A stretch of 64,000 nucleotides of DNA from positions 1,614,001 to 1,678,000 of the forward strand of contig NZ_CP090419.1 in NCBI RefSeq assembly GCF_032716425.1, read 5' to 3'. Origin of the DNA: Pseudoalteromonas sp. N1230-9. GTDB lineage: Bacteria; Pseudomonadota; Gammaproteobacteria; Enterobacterales; Alteromonadaceae. Shown here piece by piece: positions 17,247 to 26,385 of this stretch (the stretch's first letter is position 1; each line of letters begins with the position of its first letter). The notes under the pieces were generated by a model. The model was not told the origin of the DNA. It saw only the letters and a program-made list of their open reading frames with translations, and searched no databases. Position numbers and translations under genes: made by a program.

Positions 17247-17723
17247 ATGAATAAAACACACGTAATTGAACATTTACGCTTTGCGCTAGAGGCACAACTA
17301 CAAAACGCCAAAGCAGCGGCAAAAGCGGCTCATGACGCTGCAACTCACGAAGAAAGTGTCGCTGAAACCCAATACGATACCTTGGGTTTAGAGGCCGCAT
17401 ACTTAGCGCAAGGGCAAGCTGAACGAGTTAATGAGTGCTACCGTGATATTCAAGCATTCAATACGGTGTTCAAAGAAAGCGAATTTAATAAGGTTCGTGA
17501 AGGTGCATTAGTGTGTCTTATCGATGAGCAAGATAACGCAAAGTGGTTCTTCATGGGTCCAAGTGCAGGTGGCTTAGTGGTCACCGTAAAAGAGCAGCCT
17601 ATTTATGTTGTAACCCGAGAAGCGCCGTTAGGTAAGCAACTGATTGGTAAACAAATTGATGATGAAGTTGAACTTTCTATTGCTGGTAATAAACAGCTGT
17701 ACACCATAGATCAGTTAATTTAG
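17247..17723 (+). CDS. GreA/GreB-like transcription factor family protein
   Basis: A 158-residue protein with a helical first half (residues 1-75, alanine-rich with LEAQLQNAKAAAKAAHDAATHEES and similar) and a beta-rich second half (EGALVCLIDEQDNAKWFFMGP, then APLGKQLIGKQIDDEVEL) matching the C-terminal FKBP-like domain of GreA/GreB. This suggests binding at the RNA polymerase secondary channel. Acidic residues at the tip (THEESVAETQYD) are present. It is not the housekeeping greA in context. Ribosome site is weak. Confidence 0.75.
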   Translation: MNKTHVIEHLRFALEAQLQNAKAAAKAAHDAATHEESVAETQYDTLGLEAAYLAQGQAERVNECYRDIQAFNTVFKESEFNKVREGALVCLIDEQDNAKWFFMGPSAGGLVVTVKEQPIYVVTREAPLGKQLIGKQIDDEVELSIAGNKQLYTIDQLI

Positions 17724-17840
17724 TTATTGGTATTTTTAATCAGTAAATTTCATCTTCAAGTAAAAAATATCTCGTTGGTAACAAAGCAAAAAAACCTCTA
17801 TAAATCACTTCAAGCATAATGCTTATAAGCACCCATCTAG

Positions 17841-17873
17841 TTAAGTGAAATTTAGCCTCATGCGTTCACTTAA
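17841..17873 (+). promoter_or_regulatory. Inverted repeat upstream of the RimK-like gene
   Basis: TTAAGTGAA (17841-17849) and TTCACTTAA (17865-17873) can form a 9-bp stem with a 15-nt loop, about 50 nt before the GTG start of the ATP-grasp gene. It could be a terminator of the preceding gene (a weak GGTTGGGTGTTTTTC follows), or an operator. Confidence 0.4.
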
Positions 17874-17921
17874 TTGGTTGGGTGTTTTTCATTTTATCTA
17901 TGGCTTAATTTAGGAAAAGTC

Positions 17922-19316
17922 GTGTTTAAAACCTTGATTGTGGTTGATAACAATGAGCAACGTATTGCTCAAAATTTCGAAAATGTCATTACCTTTGACA
18001 CCTACTTACGTGATTACCCAAAACATAATGAGCCAAAAACTCGCATTTTAAACTTGTGTGATACAGGGCAGTATTTAAGTAAAGGTTATTATTGTTCTTT
18101 ACTTGCTGAAGCAAGAAAGCATCAGGTATTACCGAGTGTAAAAACAATTAATGCACTACGCAGTGATGAGCACAGTACGCGTCATAAAGAGCTTGCTGGT
18201 GGCACAGTATTTTTTGGTCACACAGATCAAGAGCAGCAAAGCAAAGCAACTAAAGCGCTATTTTCACAATACCCAGCGCCTATTTTAGTGTGTGATGAGC
18301 AAGGGGTTGTTAAGCAAGGTACGATTGCTTCATTAAATGACACCACCTTTACGGAGTTTGTAAAACAACTCAGTAGCTTTACAGAATCCGTGTGGCGTAT
18401 AAACGATAAAAAACGTCGTTACCGTTGGGATATGGCTATATTGGTTGATCACCAAGAAAAGGTGCCGCCAAGTGATAAAGATGCTATTGCTAAATTTATT
18501 AAAGCAGCTGCTAAACATGGTATTTATGCCCAAGCACTGACATTTGATGAAATTACCAGCATCGCACAGTTTGATGCGTTATTTATTCGTCAAACAACGG
18601 CCATCGACCATCCAACCTATCGTTTAGCGAGTAAAGCACAAAGCTTAGGGCTGGTAGTAATTGACGATGCAGAGTCGATACTGCGCTGTTGTAATAAAGT
18701 GTATTTGCACGATGCCTTTAATTATCAAAAAGTGCCGAGTTTAAAAACTCACGTTGTGGCTGATACAGGTGAAGAGACAATTGAAAGCTTAGAAGCACAC
18801 TTTAGCTATCCGCTGGTATTAAAAATGCCAGAAGGCTCTTTCTCAAAAGGCGTCTTTAAAGTCGCTAATCGTGATGAGTTAGTTGCTAAGTTAACAGAAC
18901 TGTTTGAGTTCAGTGCACTTGTGCTTGCACAAGAGTACATGTACACCGAATACGACTGGCGTGTCGGGGTGTTAAATGGCCGTGCAATTTATGCGTGTCG
19001 TTATTTAATGGCGCGTAATCACTGGCAAATTTACAACCATGATGCAAAACGTTTCTTCTCAGGTGGCTTTGAAACCTTGCCAACATTTGAGCTACCAAAA
19101 GTGGTACTTGATGCGGCATTAAAAGCCTGTAAAACGGTGGGTAAAGGTTTGTATGGTGTTGATGTTAAAGAACACCAAGGCAAGGCATACGTGTTAGAAG
19201 TGAATGACAACCCTAGTATTGACCATAAAGTCGAAGATGCTTATTTAGGTGATGAGCTTTATATGATCATTATGGATGAGTTTAAACAACGCCTTGAAGC
19301 GCGGGGCCGCGGTTAA
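17922..19316 (+). CDS. RimK-like ATP-grasp ligase with long N-terminal domain
   Basis: About 464 residues from GTG 17922; AGGA at 17912-17915 supports this start over the in-frame ATG at 17874. Residues 1-180 form an N-terminal domain (FKTLIVVDNNEQRI, RILNLCDTGQYLSKGYYCSLL) seen in RimK-like proteins paired with acetyltransferases. The C-terminal half is an ATP-grasp: FIRQTTAIDHPTYRLA, VLKMPEGSFSKGVFKV (glycine-rich loop), YDWRVGVLNGR and VLEVNDNPS with the metal-binding residues. RimK enzymes add amino acids such as glutamate to peptide carboxyl groups. It is fused by a 1-nt TAATG overlap to the GNAT/C39 gene, implying joint action on a peptide or protein. Confidence 0.85.
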   Translation: MFKTLIVVDNNEQRIAQNFENVITFDTYLRDYPKHNEPKTRILNLCDTGQYLSKGYYCSLLAEARKHQVLPSVKTINALRSDEHSTRHKELAGGTVFFGHTDQEQQSKATKALFSQYPAPILVCDEQGVVKQGTIASLNDTTFTEFVKQLSSFTESVWRINDKKRRYRWDMAILVDHQEKVPPSDKDAIAKFIKAAAKHGIYAQALTFDEITSIAQFDALFIRQTTAIDHPTYRLASKAQSLGLVVIDDAESILRCCNKVYLHDAFNYQKVPSLKTHVVADTGEETIESLEAHFSYPLVLKMPEGSFSKGVFKVANRDELVAKLTELFEFSALVLAQEYMYTEYDWRVGVLNGRAIYACRYLMARNHWQIYNHDAKRFFSGGFETLPTFELPKVVLDAALKACKTVGKGLYGVDVKEHQGKAYVLEVNDNPSIDHKVEDAYLGDELYMIIMDEFKQRLEARGRG

Positions 19317-20419
19317 TGAACGCATCTGTTTGTCAAATCCGCTTTGCCAATGCAACGGATTTGGCGGCCCTTGTTGCCATTGAAGAGCAAAGCTTTAGCC
19401 AAGATAGATTAAGTAGTCGTAGTTTAAAGCGCTGGATCAGCGCAAGCCACGGCTTACTGATGGTGGTCGAGGTAGATAATCAACTGGTTGGTTATGGTTT
19501 AGTGTGGTGCCACAAGGGGACCCGCCTTGCTCGGTTATATTCATTGGCTGTTTTGCAATCTCAGCAAGGTAAAGGTATTGCTTCACAGCTACTGCTTGCG
19601 CTTGAAAATGAAACGGCTAAACGGGGCCGTTTATACATGCGTTTAGAAGTTGCGGTAAACAACCAATCAGCAATTCGCTTGTATGAAAAGCAGGGTTACC
19701 AGGTGTTTGGTCATTACAGTGATTATTATGACGACCATAGTGATGCACATCGAATGCAAAAAAACATTCGTCGTAATATCGAATTTAATGCCGATAAACA
19801 CACGCCTTGGTATCAGCAAACAACTGAGTTTACCTGTGGCCCCGCGGCATTATTAATGGCGATGTCGTCATTAAACGAAACACCTATGAGTCAGCTAAAA
19901 GAGCTGGATATATGGCGTGAAGCAACTACTATTTTTATGACATCAGGTCATGGCGGTTGCCATCCTCTAGGGTTAGCACTTGCTGCAATGAAACGTGGTT
20001 TCAAAGCCGATGTTATTTTAAATACCCGTGATTCGTTGTTTATTGATGGCGTAAGAAGCGAAAAGAAAAAAGCGATCTTGCATACAGTACACAATCAGTT
20101 TGTAGCAGAGGCGATTACTGCAAAACTGCCGGTGCGGTATCAAGAGTTAACTTTGCTAGCTATTGAAGATTGGCTTGCTGAGGGTAAAGCGGTGGTGTTA
20201 TTGATCAGCACCTATCGGTTCGATGGTAAAAAATCACCGCATTGGGTGTGTGTAACGCATATTGATGAGCATTGTTTATACGTGCATGACCCGTTTTGTG
20301 AAAATGAAAAGCAATTGGCGATTGATTGTCAGCATGTGCCGATAGCGAAAGCTGATTTTACTAAAATGGCCAGCTTTGGTTCATCAAGGTTAAGTACCGC
20401 AATGGCCTTTTCTATTTAA
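19316..20419 (+). CDS. GNAT acetyltransferase fused to a C39-like peptidase
   Basis: A 367-residue fusion. Residues 1-150 are a GNAT domain with the acetyl-CoA loop QQGKGIA (83-89) and the NNQSAIRLYEKQGY signature. Residues 160-360 are a papain-like C39 domain: EFTCGPAALL with C174, SPHWVCV with H309 and HDPF with D325, so the catalytic triad appears intact. Such fusions occur next to RimK-like ligases in amidoligase gene neighbourhoods. Plausible roles are acetylating or cleaving a peptide that the ligase extends; the target is unknown. No signal peptide, so the pair is cytoplasmic. Confidence 0.85.
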   Translation: MNASVCQIRFANATDLAALVAIEEQSFSQDRLSSRSLKRWISASHGLLMVVEVDNQLVGYGLVWCHKGTRLARLYSLAVLQSQQGKGIASQLLLALENETAKRGRLYMRLEVAVNNQSAIRLYEKQGYQVFGHYSDYYDDHSDAHRMQKNIRRNIEFNADKHTPWYQQTTEFTCGPAALLMAMSSLNETPMSQLKELDIWREATTIFMTSGHGGCHPLGLALAAMKRGFKADVILNTRDSLFIDGVRSEKKKAILHTVHNQFVAEAITAKLPVRYQELTLLAIEDWLAEGKAVVLLISTYRFDGKKSPHWVCVTHIDEHCLYVHDPFCENEKQLAIDCQHVPIAKADFTKMASFGSSRLSTAMAFSI

Positions 20420-20437
20420 TATAATTTTGGAAGTACA

Positions 20438-20932
20438 GTGACGTTTAGTAGTCTATTAGATATTGCTCCATACTCTTGGCCAGCGATTGGTAGCGCTGCA
20501 TTTTGCGGTGCTATTATTGGTATGGAGCGTCAATTACGTGGTAAGCCGGTGGGTATTCGCACATCTGCATTAATTGTATTAGGGACTTATTTGTTTTTAG
20601 CAACGGCTTTTATGTTACATGGTGATGTGATTGATCACTCCCGTGTGGTTGGGCAAATAATTACCGGAATTGGCTTTTTAGGTGCAGGTGTTATGCTAGC
20701 GAAGGATGGCGCAGTGGTTGGCGTTACGTCTGCGGCGACCATTTGGGTACTGGCATCTATTGGCGTTGTCATTGCCACCGATAACTTACTCGCTGCGATA
20801 AAGCTTTCAGTGTTAGTCGTTGTTATTTTATATGGTGTTGATGTGCTTGAGGCTAAGTTTAAAAACTTAGGGCGCGGCGTGCACGCACGGGTAAAACGCT
20901 ATTCAAAGCTGTACTATCGTAAAGAAAAGTGA
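20438..20932 (+). CDS. MgtC/SapB family membrane protein
   Basis: A 164-residue inner-membrane protein of the MgtC N-terminal-domain type without the large C-terminal ACT-like domain. Family motifs are GAIIGMERQLRGKPVGIRTS, GQIITGIGFLGAGVML and SAATIWVLASIGV. It starts at GTG 20438 with GGAAGT before it. MgtC itself modulates the F-ATPase and Mg2+ adaptation; small environmental members are unassigned. It is 18 nt after the GNAT/C39 gene and may be in the same transcript. Confidence 0.85.
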   Translation: MTFSSLLDIAPYSWPAIGSAAFCGAIIGMERQLRGKPVGIRTSALIVLGTYLFLATAFMLHGDVIDHSRVVGQIITGIGFLGAGVMLAKDGAVVGVTSAATIWVLASIGVVIATDNLLAAIKLSVLVVVILYGVDVLEAKFKNLGRGVHARVKRYSKLYYRKEK

Positions 20933-20976
20933 GCAAAAGTTAGCTATTAAACAACACTAAACGGAAAATAAAATTA

Positions 20977-21435
20977 ATGGCACCTTGTTACACAATAAAG
21001 CCTGCTAGTTTAAAAGACGTATTGCTGGTTGATTGCCAAATTCCCGAATTTGATGGCAGAAATACGCTCAATAAATTACAAGCTAGGATAGCTAATTGTG
21101 AGCACCTTATTTTAGGTGCCTATATAAATAATGAGCCTGTGGCCTACAAACTGGGTTATGCGTTACATGCAAATACCTTCTATAGCTGGCTTGGTGCAGT
21201 GGCGCCAAAATGGCGAGGGAAGGGGATTGCACAGGCATTATTGAAAGCGCAGGAAGCATGGATTAAAGAACATGATTATGATGCTATTCATGTAAAATCA
21301 ATGAATCGTTTTCCTGCAATGCTGAGTATGCTTATTAAAAATGACTATCAAATAGTGGGCTATAAAGACAAAGGCACACCACAAAGTAGTAAAATTTTAT
21401 TTTCCAAAACATTTCTTCCAGATAAAACTACTTAG
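20977..21435 (+). CDS. GNAT family N-acetyltransferase
   Basis: A 152-residue single-domain acetyltransferase. The acetyl-CoA-binding segment WLGAVAPKWRGKGIAQALLKAQ holds the R-x-x-G-x-G/A loop, and IHVKSMNRFPAMLSMLIKNDY is the usual C-terminal helix. Substrate unknown. GGAAAATAAAATTA precedes the ATG. Its 3' end overlaps the convergent histidine kinase gene by 8 nt. Confidence 0.8.
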   Translation: MAPCYTIKPASLKDVLLVDCQIPEFDGRNTLNKLQARIANCEHLILGAYINNEPVAYKLGYALHANTFYSWLGAVAPKWRGKGIAQALLKAQEAWIKEHDYDAIHVKSMNRFPAMLSMLIKNDYQIVGYKDKGTPQSSKILFSKTFLPDKTT

Positions 21436-22627
21436 GTAAGTTTATTAAAAAGTGTGCGCCTACTGAGCTCTCAAGCGCACATATATCACCTTGCAGTTGT
21501 TGGGTCACTATTTTCTTCGCGATACTCAGGCCAAGCCCCATACCTGATTGATTATCTTTGCCTTTGTAAAATGGGGTAAAAATAAAGTGGTGTTCGTTGC
21601 TGTTAATGCCGATGCCATTATCTATGTAATGAACTTTTAAAACTTCGTCAAAATCATAAATATTAATCTCAATGACTGGGTTATCGGTTTTACTAAATGC
21701 ATGTTCAATGGAGTTTTGCAGTAAAATAAACAGGACTTGTTTGAGTAAATCAGTCGCTACTTCACATTGGCTATGTGGATCCTGATATTTCACTGTAAGT
21801 TTAATATTCTGATGTTTCATTTTTTCTTCTAAATGATCCGTTAGAGACTCAGCAAGTTCAGCTAAGGACATAATCGTTTTATTTGATTGTGGATTAGGAT
21901 AAAGCAAATCCTGCAAAATGCGGATTTTGTACGCACAAGTTGATAAGTTTCGATTTAACAATTCACTGGTGTTTATTATTGTGCTTAATGTGTTTTGTAA
22001 TGCGAGTTCACTTAATCTTTTTTGTAGCAGTTTAGCTTGAGTCTCTTTTACAGCCAACTCTGTTACGTCTACTGCGGTGATGCAATTACCAAGAGGGGTA
22101 TTAACTTCATGAGCAATCCCTCTGATTAAGGTAGCAAGCTCTGCAAATTGCTGTTGTTCAAACGCTTGCTTTTGCTGATACAGTAACTTGAGCTGTGTTT
22201 CAAAACTTTGCTTTATTGTTTCAAGAAGCTTGATTACAGGCTCGTCATACTCATGCGGTTTGCTATCGAGAATGCAAATAGTGCCAAACGGAGTCGTATC
22301 TCCAGCACTAATTGGCAAGCCTAAATACGAAATCATATTAAGTTTGATGTCAGGGTTTTCTTTCCAGTCATCATCAATCAGTGCATTTGGAATATTAAGC
22401 AGTTTTTGGGTTTTTATTACATGTTCGCAATAAAGGCCTGAATCTTCTAATTCTTCGCTGTCACCAATCTTATAAGGATTTTCTTGATAATCATTTTTCG
22501 AAAATACGCTAATAATGTTGTTTTCGACTTTCATTACTAACGCAACAGGGACATTGGCAAACAGGGCTAAAACTTCAAGCGTTTTATTCCAACTCTGCAC
22601 TAACTCATTATAATCAGGTTGATACAT
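21428..22627 (-). CDS. GAF-domain sensor histidine kinase
   Basis: A 399-residue cytoplasmic sensor. Residues 15-145 form a GAF domain (VALVMKVENN, YLGLPISAGDTTPFGTICIL). A coiled segment leads to the dimerisation/phosphoacceptor helix GIAHEVNTPLGN with H173. The ATPase domain has the N box LLQNSIEHAF, G1 DNGIGI and G2 GMGLGLSIAKKI. No membrane segment and no receiver domain are seen, and no response regulator is adjacent, so its partner is elsewhere. Signal unknown. Confidence 0.88.
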   Translation of the reverse strand: MYQPDYNELVQSWNKTLEVLALFANVPVALVMKVENNIISVFSKNDYQENPYKIGDSEELEDSGLYCEHVIKTQKLLNIPNALIDDDWKENPDIKLNMISYLGLPISAGDTTPFGTICILDSKPHEYDEPVIKLLETIKQSFETQLKLLYQQKQAFEQQQFAELATLIRGIAHEVNTPLGNCITAVDVTELAVKETQAKLLQKRLSELALQNTLSTIINTSELLNRNLSTCAYKIRILQDLLYPNPQSNKTIMSLAELAESLTDHLEEKMKHQNIKLTVKYQDPHSQCEVATDLLKQVLFILLQNSIEHAFSKTDNPVIEINIYDFDEVLKVHYIDNGIGINSNEHHFIFTPFYKGKDNQSGMGLGLSIAKKIVTQQLQGDICALESSVGAHFLINLPK

Positions 22628-22750
22628 TTATTGGCTCAAAATAGTGAGATACAACTATTTAAAAGCTTAGTAATAATTTTTAAATCAGCAACTTGAATAA
22701 GCTGTATCGGTGTTAATTTTTTAACTTTATTTAATTCATATGGCCTATGT

Positions 22751-23761
22751 TTAACCAAAAAGCTTTCGTCTTACTACAGTACGATACTCACTGGGCGTTT
22801 GTGATAACACTTTTTTAAAAACCCGGGTTAAATGGCCTTGGTCATTATAACCAACTTCAAGTGCCACCTCTTGAATCGATAAATTTGATGAAGCTAGTAG
22901 CTCTTTTGCTGCTTGTACGCGTAATTGCTGCCAATACTCAACGGGCGTTTGGCTGGTGGCTTGGCGAAATCGCCGCGTGAAGGTGCGATAACTCAAGCTA
23001 AATTGCGCCGCAACCTCATGCAGTGTTAGCTCAGAGGCTAAATTGTTTTTTAACCAAAACTGGATCTGCGCGATAAGTTCATCAGGGTGTTTATCAACAG
23101 CACCTTCAAGGTAGCGTTGATCTTCATAAGGCTTACGAATTTCATGGGAAAAGTTGCGCTCAACATGTTGCGCTGCTTCTCGGCCATAATATTGGCTGAT
23201 AATATGGACAATCACATCAGCAAGGGCATTTAAACTAGCAACGGTATACATGCGCTCAGATTGCGTGATGAAAAAGTCAGGTTTAAGCTGCACATTCGGG
23301 TAATCGCGCTTAAATTGCTCTGCATAATGCCAATGGGTAGTTGCAGGGTGACCGTCCAGCAACCCAGCCTCAGCAACTAAGCAGTTGCCGGTCCCCACAC
23401 CAATAATATTGCTTCCTTGCTGCCAAGAATCGCTAAGCCAGTGTATTAATTGCTGTTGTTTACTCACTACCGGACGCGGGTTACGCCAAATACCAGGTAC
23501 AATAATTAAGTCACTGATGGGGGCAGTGTCAGCTTCGCAGTCTGGCACAATAGCAAGACCTGTACGATTGGGGATGGCATTTAAGTTACTTGCTACCAAG
23601 TTAATGTTTAAGGGCCTAAATTCTTCTGATTGCGAATGGCTTTTAGCAAAAGCTTCGCCTGCTCTGAGCATTTCGATAGGCAGAGTTAAACTGGTTATTA
23701 GCAAGTGAGGATAAACCAATATACTAATTTCTATCGCTTTTGCTTGTTGAAGATTCGTCAC
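22751..23761 (-). CDS. GlxA-type transcriptional regulator (DJ-1/PfpI domain plus AraC HTH)
   Basis: A 336-residue regulator with an N-terminal DJ-1/PfpI-like domain (LIIVPGIWRNP, GVGTGNCLVAEAGLLDGHPA) and a C-terminal AraC domain with both helix-turn-helices (VAAQFSLSYRTFTRRFRQAT and SIQEVALEVGYNDQGHLTRV). It is paralogous in layout to the regulator at 16221-17216. It is divergent from the fabY-type gene with a 127-nt gap, making that gene a possible target. Confidence 0.87.
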   Translation of the reverse strand: MTNLQQAKAIEISILVYPHLLITSLTLPIEMLRAGEAFAKSHSQSEEFRPLNINLVASNLNAIPNRTGLAIVPDCEADTAPISDLIIVPGIWRNPRPVVSKQQQLIHWLSDSWQQGSNIIGVGTGNCLVAEAGLLDGHPATTHWHYAEQFKRDYPNVQLKPDFFITQSERMYTVASLNALADVIVHIISQYYGREAAQHVERNFSHEIRKPYEDQRYLEGAVDKHPDELIAQIQFWLKNNLASELTLHEVAAQFSLSYRTFTRRFRQATSQTPVEYWQQLRVQAAKELLASSNLSIQEVALEVGYNDQGHLTRVFKKVLSQTPSEYRTVVRRKLFG

Positions 23762-23888
23762 TCAAATTGCTCCGACCAGTTAATTTTGGCTCATTGTGCA
23801 GGATATTTGGCTATTTAAGCACAAACTGTGCGGGTTAATCCATTTAAACTTGGCTTAATTCTCGTAACACGTTTTCTCAAGGTTAATT

Positions 23889-25787
23889 ATGACAGCATTA
23901 CCCGTTATTGTTGGTATGGGTGGTATTAATGCCGCTGGCCGCACTTCTTTTCATCAAGGTTATCGTCGTATCGTGTTAGACAGCTTGGACGCTAAAGCCC
24001 GCCAAGAAACATTTTTAGGGTTAGCGACACTCATGAATTTAGTCACGTTGACTGAAGGTGTTTTAAAAGATGCAGATGGAAACACTGTTAATGAAGCTGA
24101 TATTGAAGCTCGATTCGGTGAGCAGGTTTTAGCTGGTACGCTTATTCGTAAGATTGAAAAAAATCATTTTGATGTTGACGCCACACCTTGGCAACAAAAA
24201 ATGACGCTGACAGCATCAGATGAGCAACAGATTGTATTTGAAACGCGTCGTCGTGATTTACCAACGCCAGTACCTGAAAGCTGGTTAGTTGAAGACCTTA
24301 GCGATAAAAAAGTAAAAGTAACTATTAGTGCTGATATTGCCGTTAAACATGACAGCACACGTGATAACCCTATTAAAGCAGCTGGTCAGTTACCAACAGG
24401 TTTTGAACCTGCAAATATGTACAACAGTCGTTATCAACCTAGAGGCCTTCAAGCAACTATTTTTGCCGCAACAGATGCAATTCGCTCAACAGGGCTTGAT
24501 TGGCAGCATGTTATGAATAGCGTTGAACCTGATCAAATTGGCACTTATTCAGCATCTGTTGTTGGACAAGTAGATGGCGAAGGGTTAGGTGGTTTAATCC
24601 GCTCACGTCAGCAGGGCGATCGTGTAAGTACTAAGCAATTAGCACTTGGCTTGAATACCATGTCGACTGACTTCATTAACGCGTATGTGACGGGTAATGT
24701 GGGTACAACGTTTACCACATCAGGTGCGTGTGCGACATTTTTATATAACTTACGTGCTGCGGTAAATGATATTCAAGCGGGTCGTACTCGTGTCGCGATT
24801 GTGGCATCGGTTGAGTGTGCAATTACACCTGAAATTGTTGAAGGTTTTGGCAATATGAGTGCGCTTGCTAATGAAGAAGGACTCAAGCGCTTAGATAATA
24901 CAGAGGTGGTTGATCACCGCCGTACAAGCCGCCCATTTGGCGAGAACTGTGGTTTCACAATTGGTGAGGGAGCACAGATTGTTATTTTGATGGATGATGC
25001 CCTTGCTTTAGAACTCGGTGCAGACATTCAAGGTTCCGTTGCTGATGTATTTGTTAATGCAGATGGTATTAAAAAATCAATCACCGCCCCTGGACCTGGT
25101 AATTATATTACTATGGCTAAATCAGTCGCGCTGGCTAGTAGTATTGTTGGCCAAGAAGCAGTGCAAAAACGTAGCTTTATTTTGGCGCATGGTTCAAGTA
25201 CACCCCAAAACCGAGTTACAGAATCGCTTATCTACCATAAGGTAGCAGAGACCTTTGCTATTGATAACTGGAAGGTTGCTGCGCCTAAAGCGTATGTTGG
25301 CCATACGATTGCTCCAGCTAGTGGTGATCAGTTGGCTATGGCACTGGGCGTGTTTAGCCACAACATTATGCCAGGTATTACGACAATCGATAAAGTCGCT
25401 GAGGATGTATATAGCGATCATTTAGATATCCGCACTGAGCATTACCAGTGTGATGCAATGGATGTCGCATTTATTAACTCAAAAGGGTTTGGTGGTAATA
25501 ATGCGACAGCAACAGTGCTTTCACCTGCAATGACATTAAAGATGTTAGCTAAGCGTCATGGCGATGCGGCCATGGCACAATATCAAGACCGTCATACTCA
25601 AGTTGCACTAGCACAAGCTGACTATCAGCAACAAGCTGATTTAGGTCATTATGAGCTAATTTACCGTTTTGGGGATGGTTTAATCGATGAAAATGAGATT
25701 GTAATGAGTGCTGACTCAATGACAATCCCAGGTTTTGATAAATCAATTGCGTTATCAAAATCGAACCCGTATCAGGATATGTTTTAA
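23889..25787 (+). CDS. fabY: Beta-ketoacyl-ACP synthase, FabY type
   Basis: A 632-residue thiolase-fold condensing enzyme, much longer than FabB or FabF (~410). The extra ~200 N-terminal residues and the opening LPVIVGMGGINAAGRTSFH match Pseudomonas FabY, which condenses acetyl-CoA with malonyl-ACP to start fatty acid synthesis. The catalytic triad is C281 (TTSGACATF), H434 (LAHGSSTPQNR) and H472 (YVGHTIAPASGDQ). The frame is a single gene closed by a strong terminator. A role as initiating synthase is inferred from length and N-terminus; another KAS role is possible. Confidence 0.8.
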   Translation: MTALPVIVGMGGINAAGRTSFHQGYRRIVLDSLDAKARQETFLGLATLMNLVTLTEGVLKDADGNTVNEADIEARFGEQVLAGTLIRKIEKNHFDVDATPWQQKMTLTASDEQQIVFETRRRDLPTPVPESWLVEDLSDKKVKVTISADIAVKHDSTRDNPIKAAGQLPTGFEPANMYNSRYQPRGLQATIFAATDAIRSTGLDWQHVMNSVEPDQIGTYSASVVGQVDGEGLGGLIRSRQQGDRVSTKQLALGLNTMSTDFINAYVTGNVGTTFTTSGACATFLYNLRAAVNDIQAGRTRVAIVASVECAITPEIVEGFGNMSALANEEGLKRLDNTEVVDHRRTSRPFGENCGFTIGEGAQIVILMDDALALELGADIQGSVADVFVNADGIKKSITAPGPGNYITMAKSVALASSIVGQEAVQKRSFILAHGSSTPQNRVTESLIYHKVAETFAIDNWKVAAPKAYVGHTIAPASGDQLAMALGVFSHNIMPGITTIDKVAEDVYSDHLDIRTEHYQCDAMDVAFINSKGFGGNNATATVLSPAMTLKMLAKRHGDAAMAQYQDRHTQVALAQADYQQQADLGHYELIYRFGDGLIDENEIVMSADSMTIPGFDKSIALSKSNPYQDMF

Positions 25788-25821
25788 GATCAAGACATGT
25801 TTAAGCACATTCTTGACAGCA

Positions 25822-25846
25822 AGGCGCTTCTATAGCGCCTTTTTTC
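25822..25846 (+). terminator. Rho-independent terminator after fabY
   Basis: Stem AGGCGCT.. GGCGCT / AGCGCC with TCTAT loop followed by TTTTTTC. It lies between convergent fabY and the MgtC-type gene. Confidence 0.88.
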
Positions 25847-26263
25847 TTATTTAAAGCGTTTTACATATCGTAAGGTTACAAAATTGATCAACGCCATCAA
25901 AAAAGCTATTTCATAGCGACTAAACGCAACGGCGATGCCAATTAAACCCATATTCCAAATACTTGCAGCAGTCGCTGTACCATAGGTTGAATTTTTATTC
26001 TTTAAAATTGCGCCACCACCAATAAAGCCTATACCGGTGATAATTCCTTCAAGTACTTTTGATTCAGCCTCTGAGCTTGTTAAAACTGACATGCCAACCA
26101 ATGCATAGCCACAGGACGCCACTGCAACCAGCGGAAAAGTTCTTAAGCCAGCTCCGTTACTTGTCTTTTCTCGGTCAAAGGCCATAGGTAAGGCAAGTAA
26201 ATAGGCAATACCTAGGTGAATTAAATTATCAATGACTTCATGCCAGTCTAAATTAAAGTCCAT
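25847..26263 (-). CDS. MgtC/SapB family membrane protein, second copy
   Basis: A 138-residue inner-membrane protein with the family motifs YLLALPMAFDREK, GLRTFPLVAVASCGYAL, GIITGIGFIGGGAIL and TAASIWNMGLIGIA. It lacks the MgtC C-terminal domain and differs clearly from the copy at 20438-20932, so the two are not a recent duplication. Function unassigned. It is divergent from the BCCT transporter gene. Confidence 0.87.
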   Translation of the reverse strand: MDFNLDWHEVIDNLIHLGIAYLLALPMAFDREKTSNGAGLRTFPLVAVASCGYALVGMSVLTSSEAESKVLEGIITGIGFIGGGAILKNKNSTYGTATAASIWNMGLIGIAVAFSRYEIAFLMALINFVTLRYVKRFK

Positions 26264-26376
26264 TTATCAATTCCTTAAATATACACTCTGTTTACATAGC
26301 AAGTTTAATACCTAGTTAATATTTATAGAAAAATAAGGTAACTAGGACATCTAGCCGAGTTTTAGTGGATCTTAAT

Positions 26377-26385
26377 TGCTATAAT
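26377..26385 (+). promoter_or_regulatory. Candidate extended -10 promoter for the BCCT gene
   Basis: TGCTATAAT provides an extended -10 element about 100 nt before the start of the transporter gene. No good -35 is seen at the proper distance (closest is TTTAGT with a 14-nt gap), as is usual for extended -10 promoters. Confidence 0.35.

Noticed and set aside
20438..26263. The two MgtC/SapB genes as a recent duplication
   Set aside because: They share only family motifs, differ in length and charge and are far apart in sequence, so they are old paralogues.
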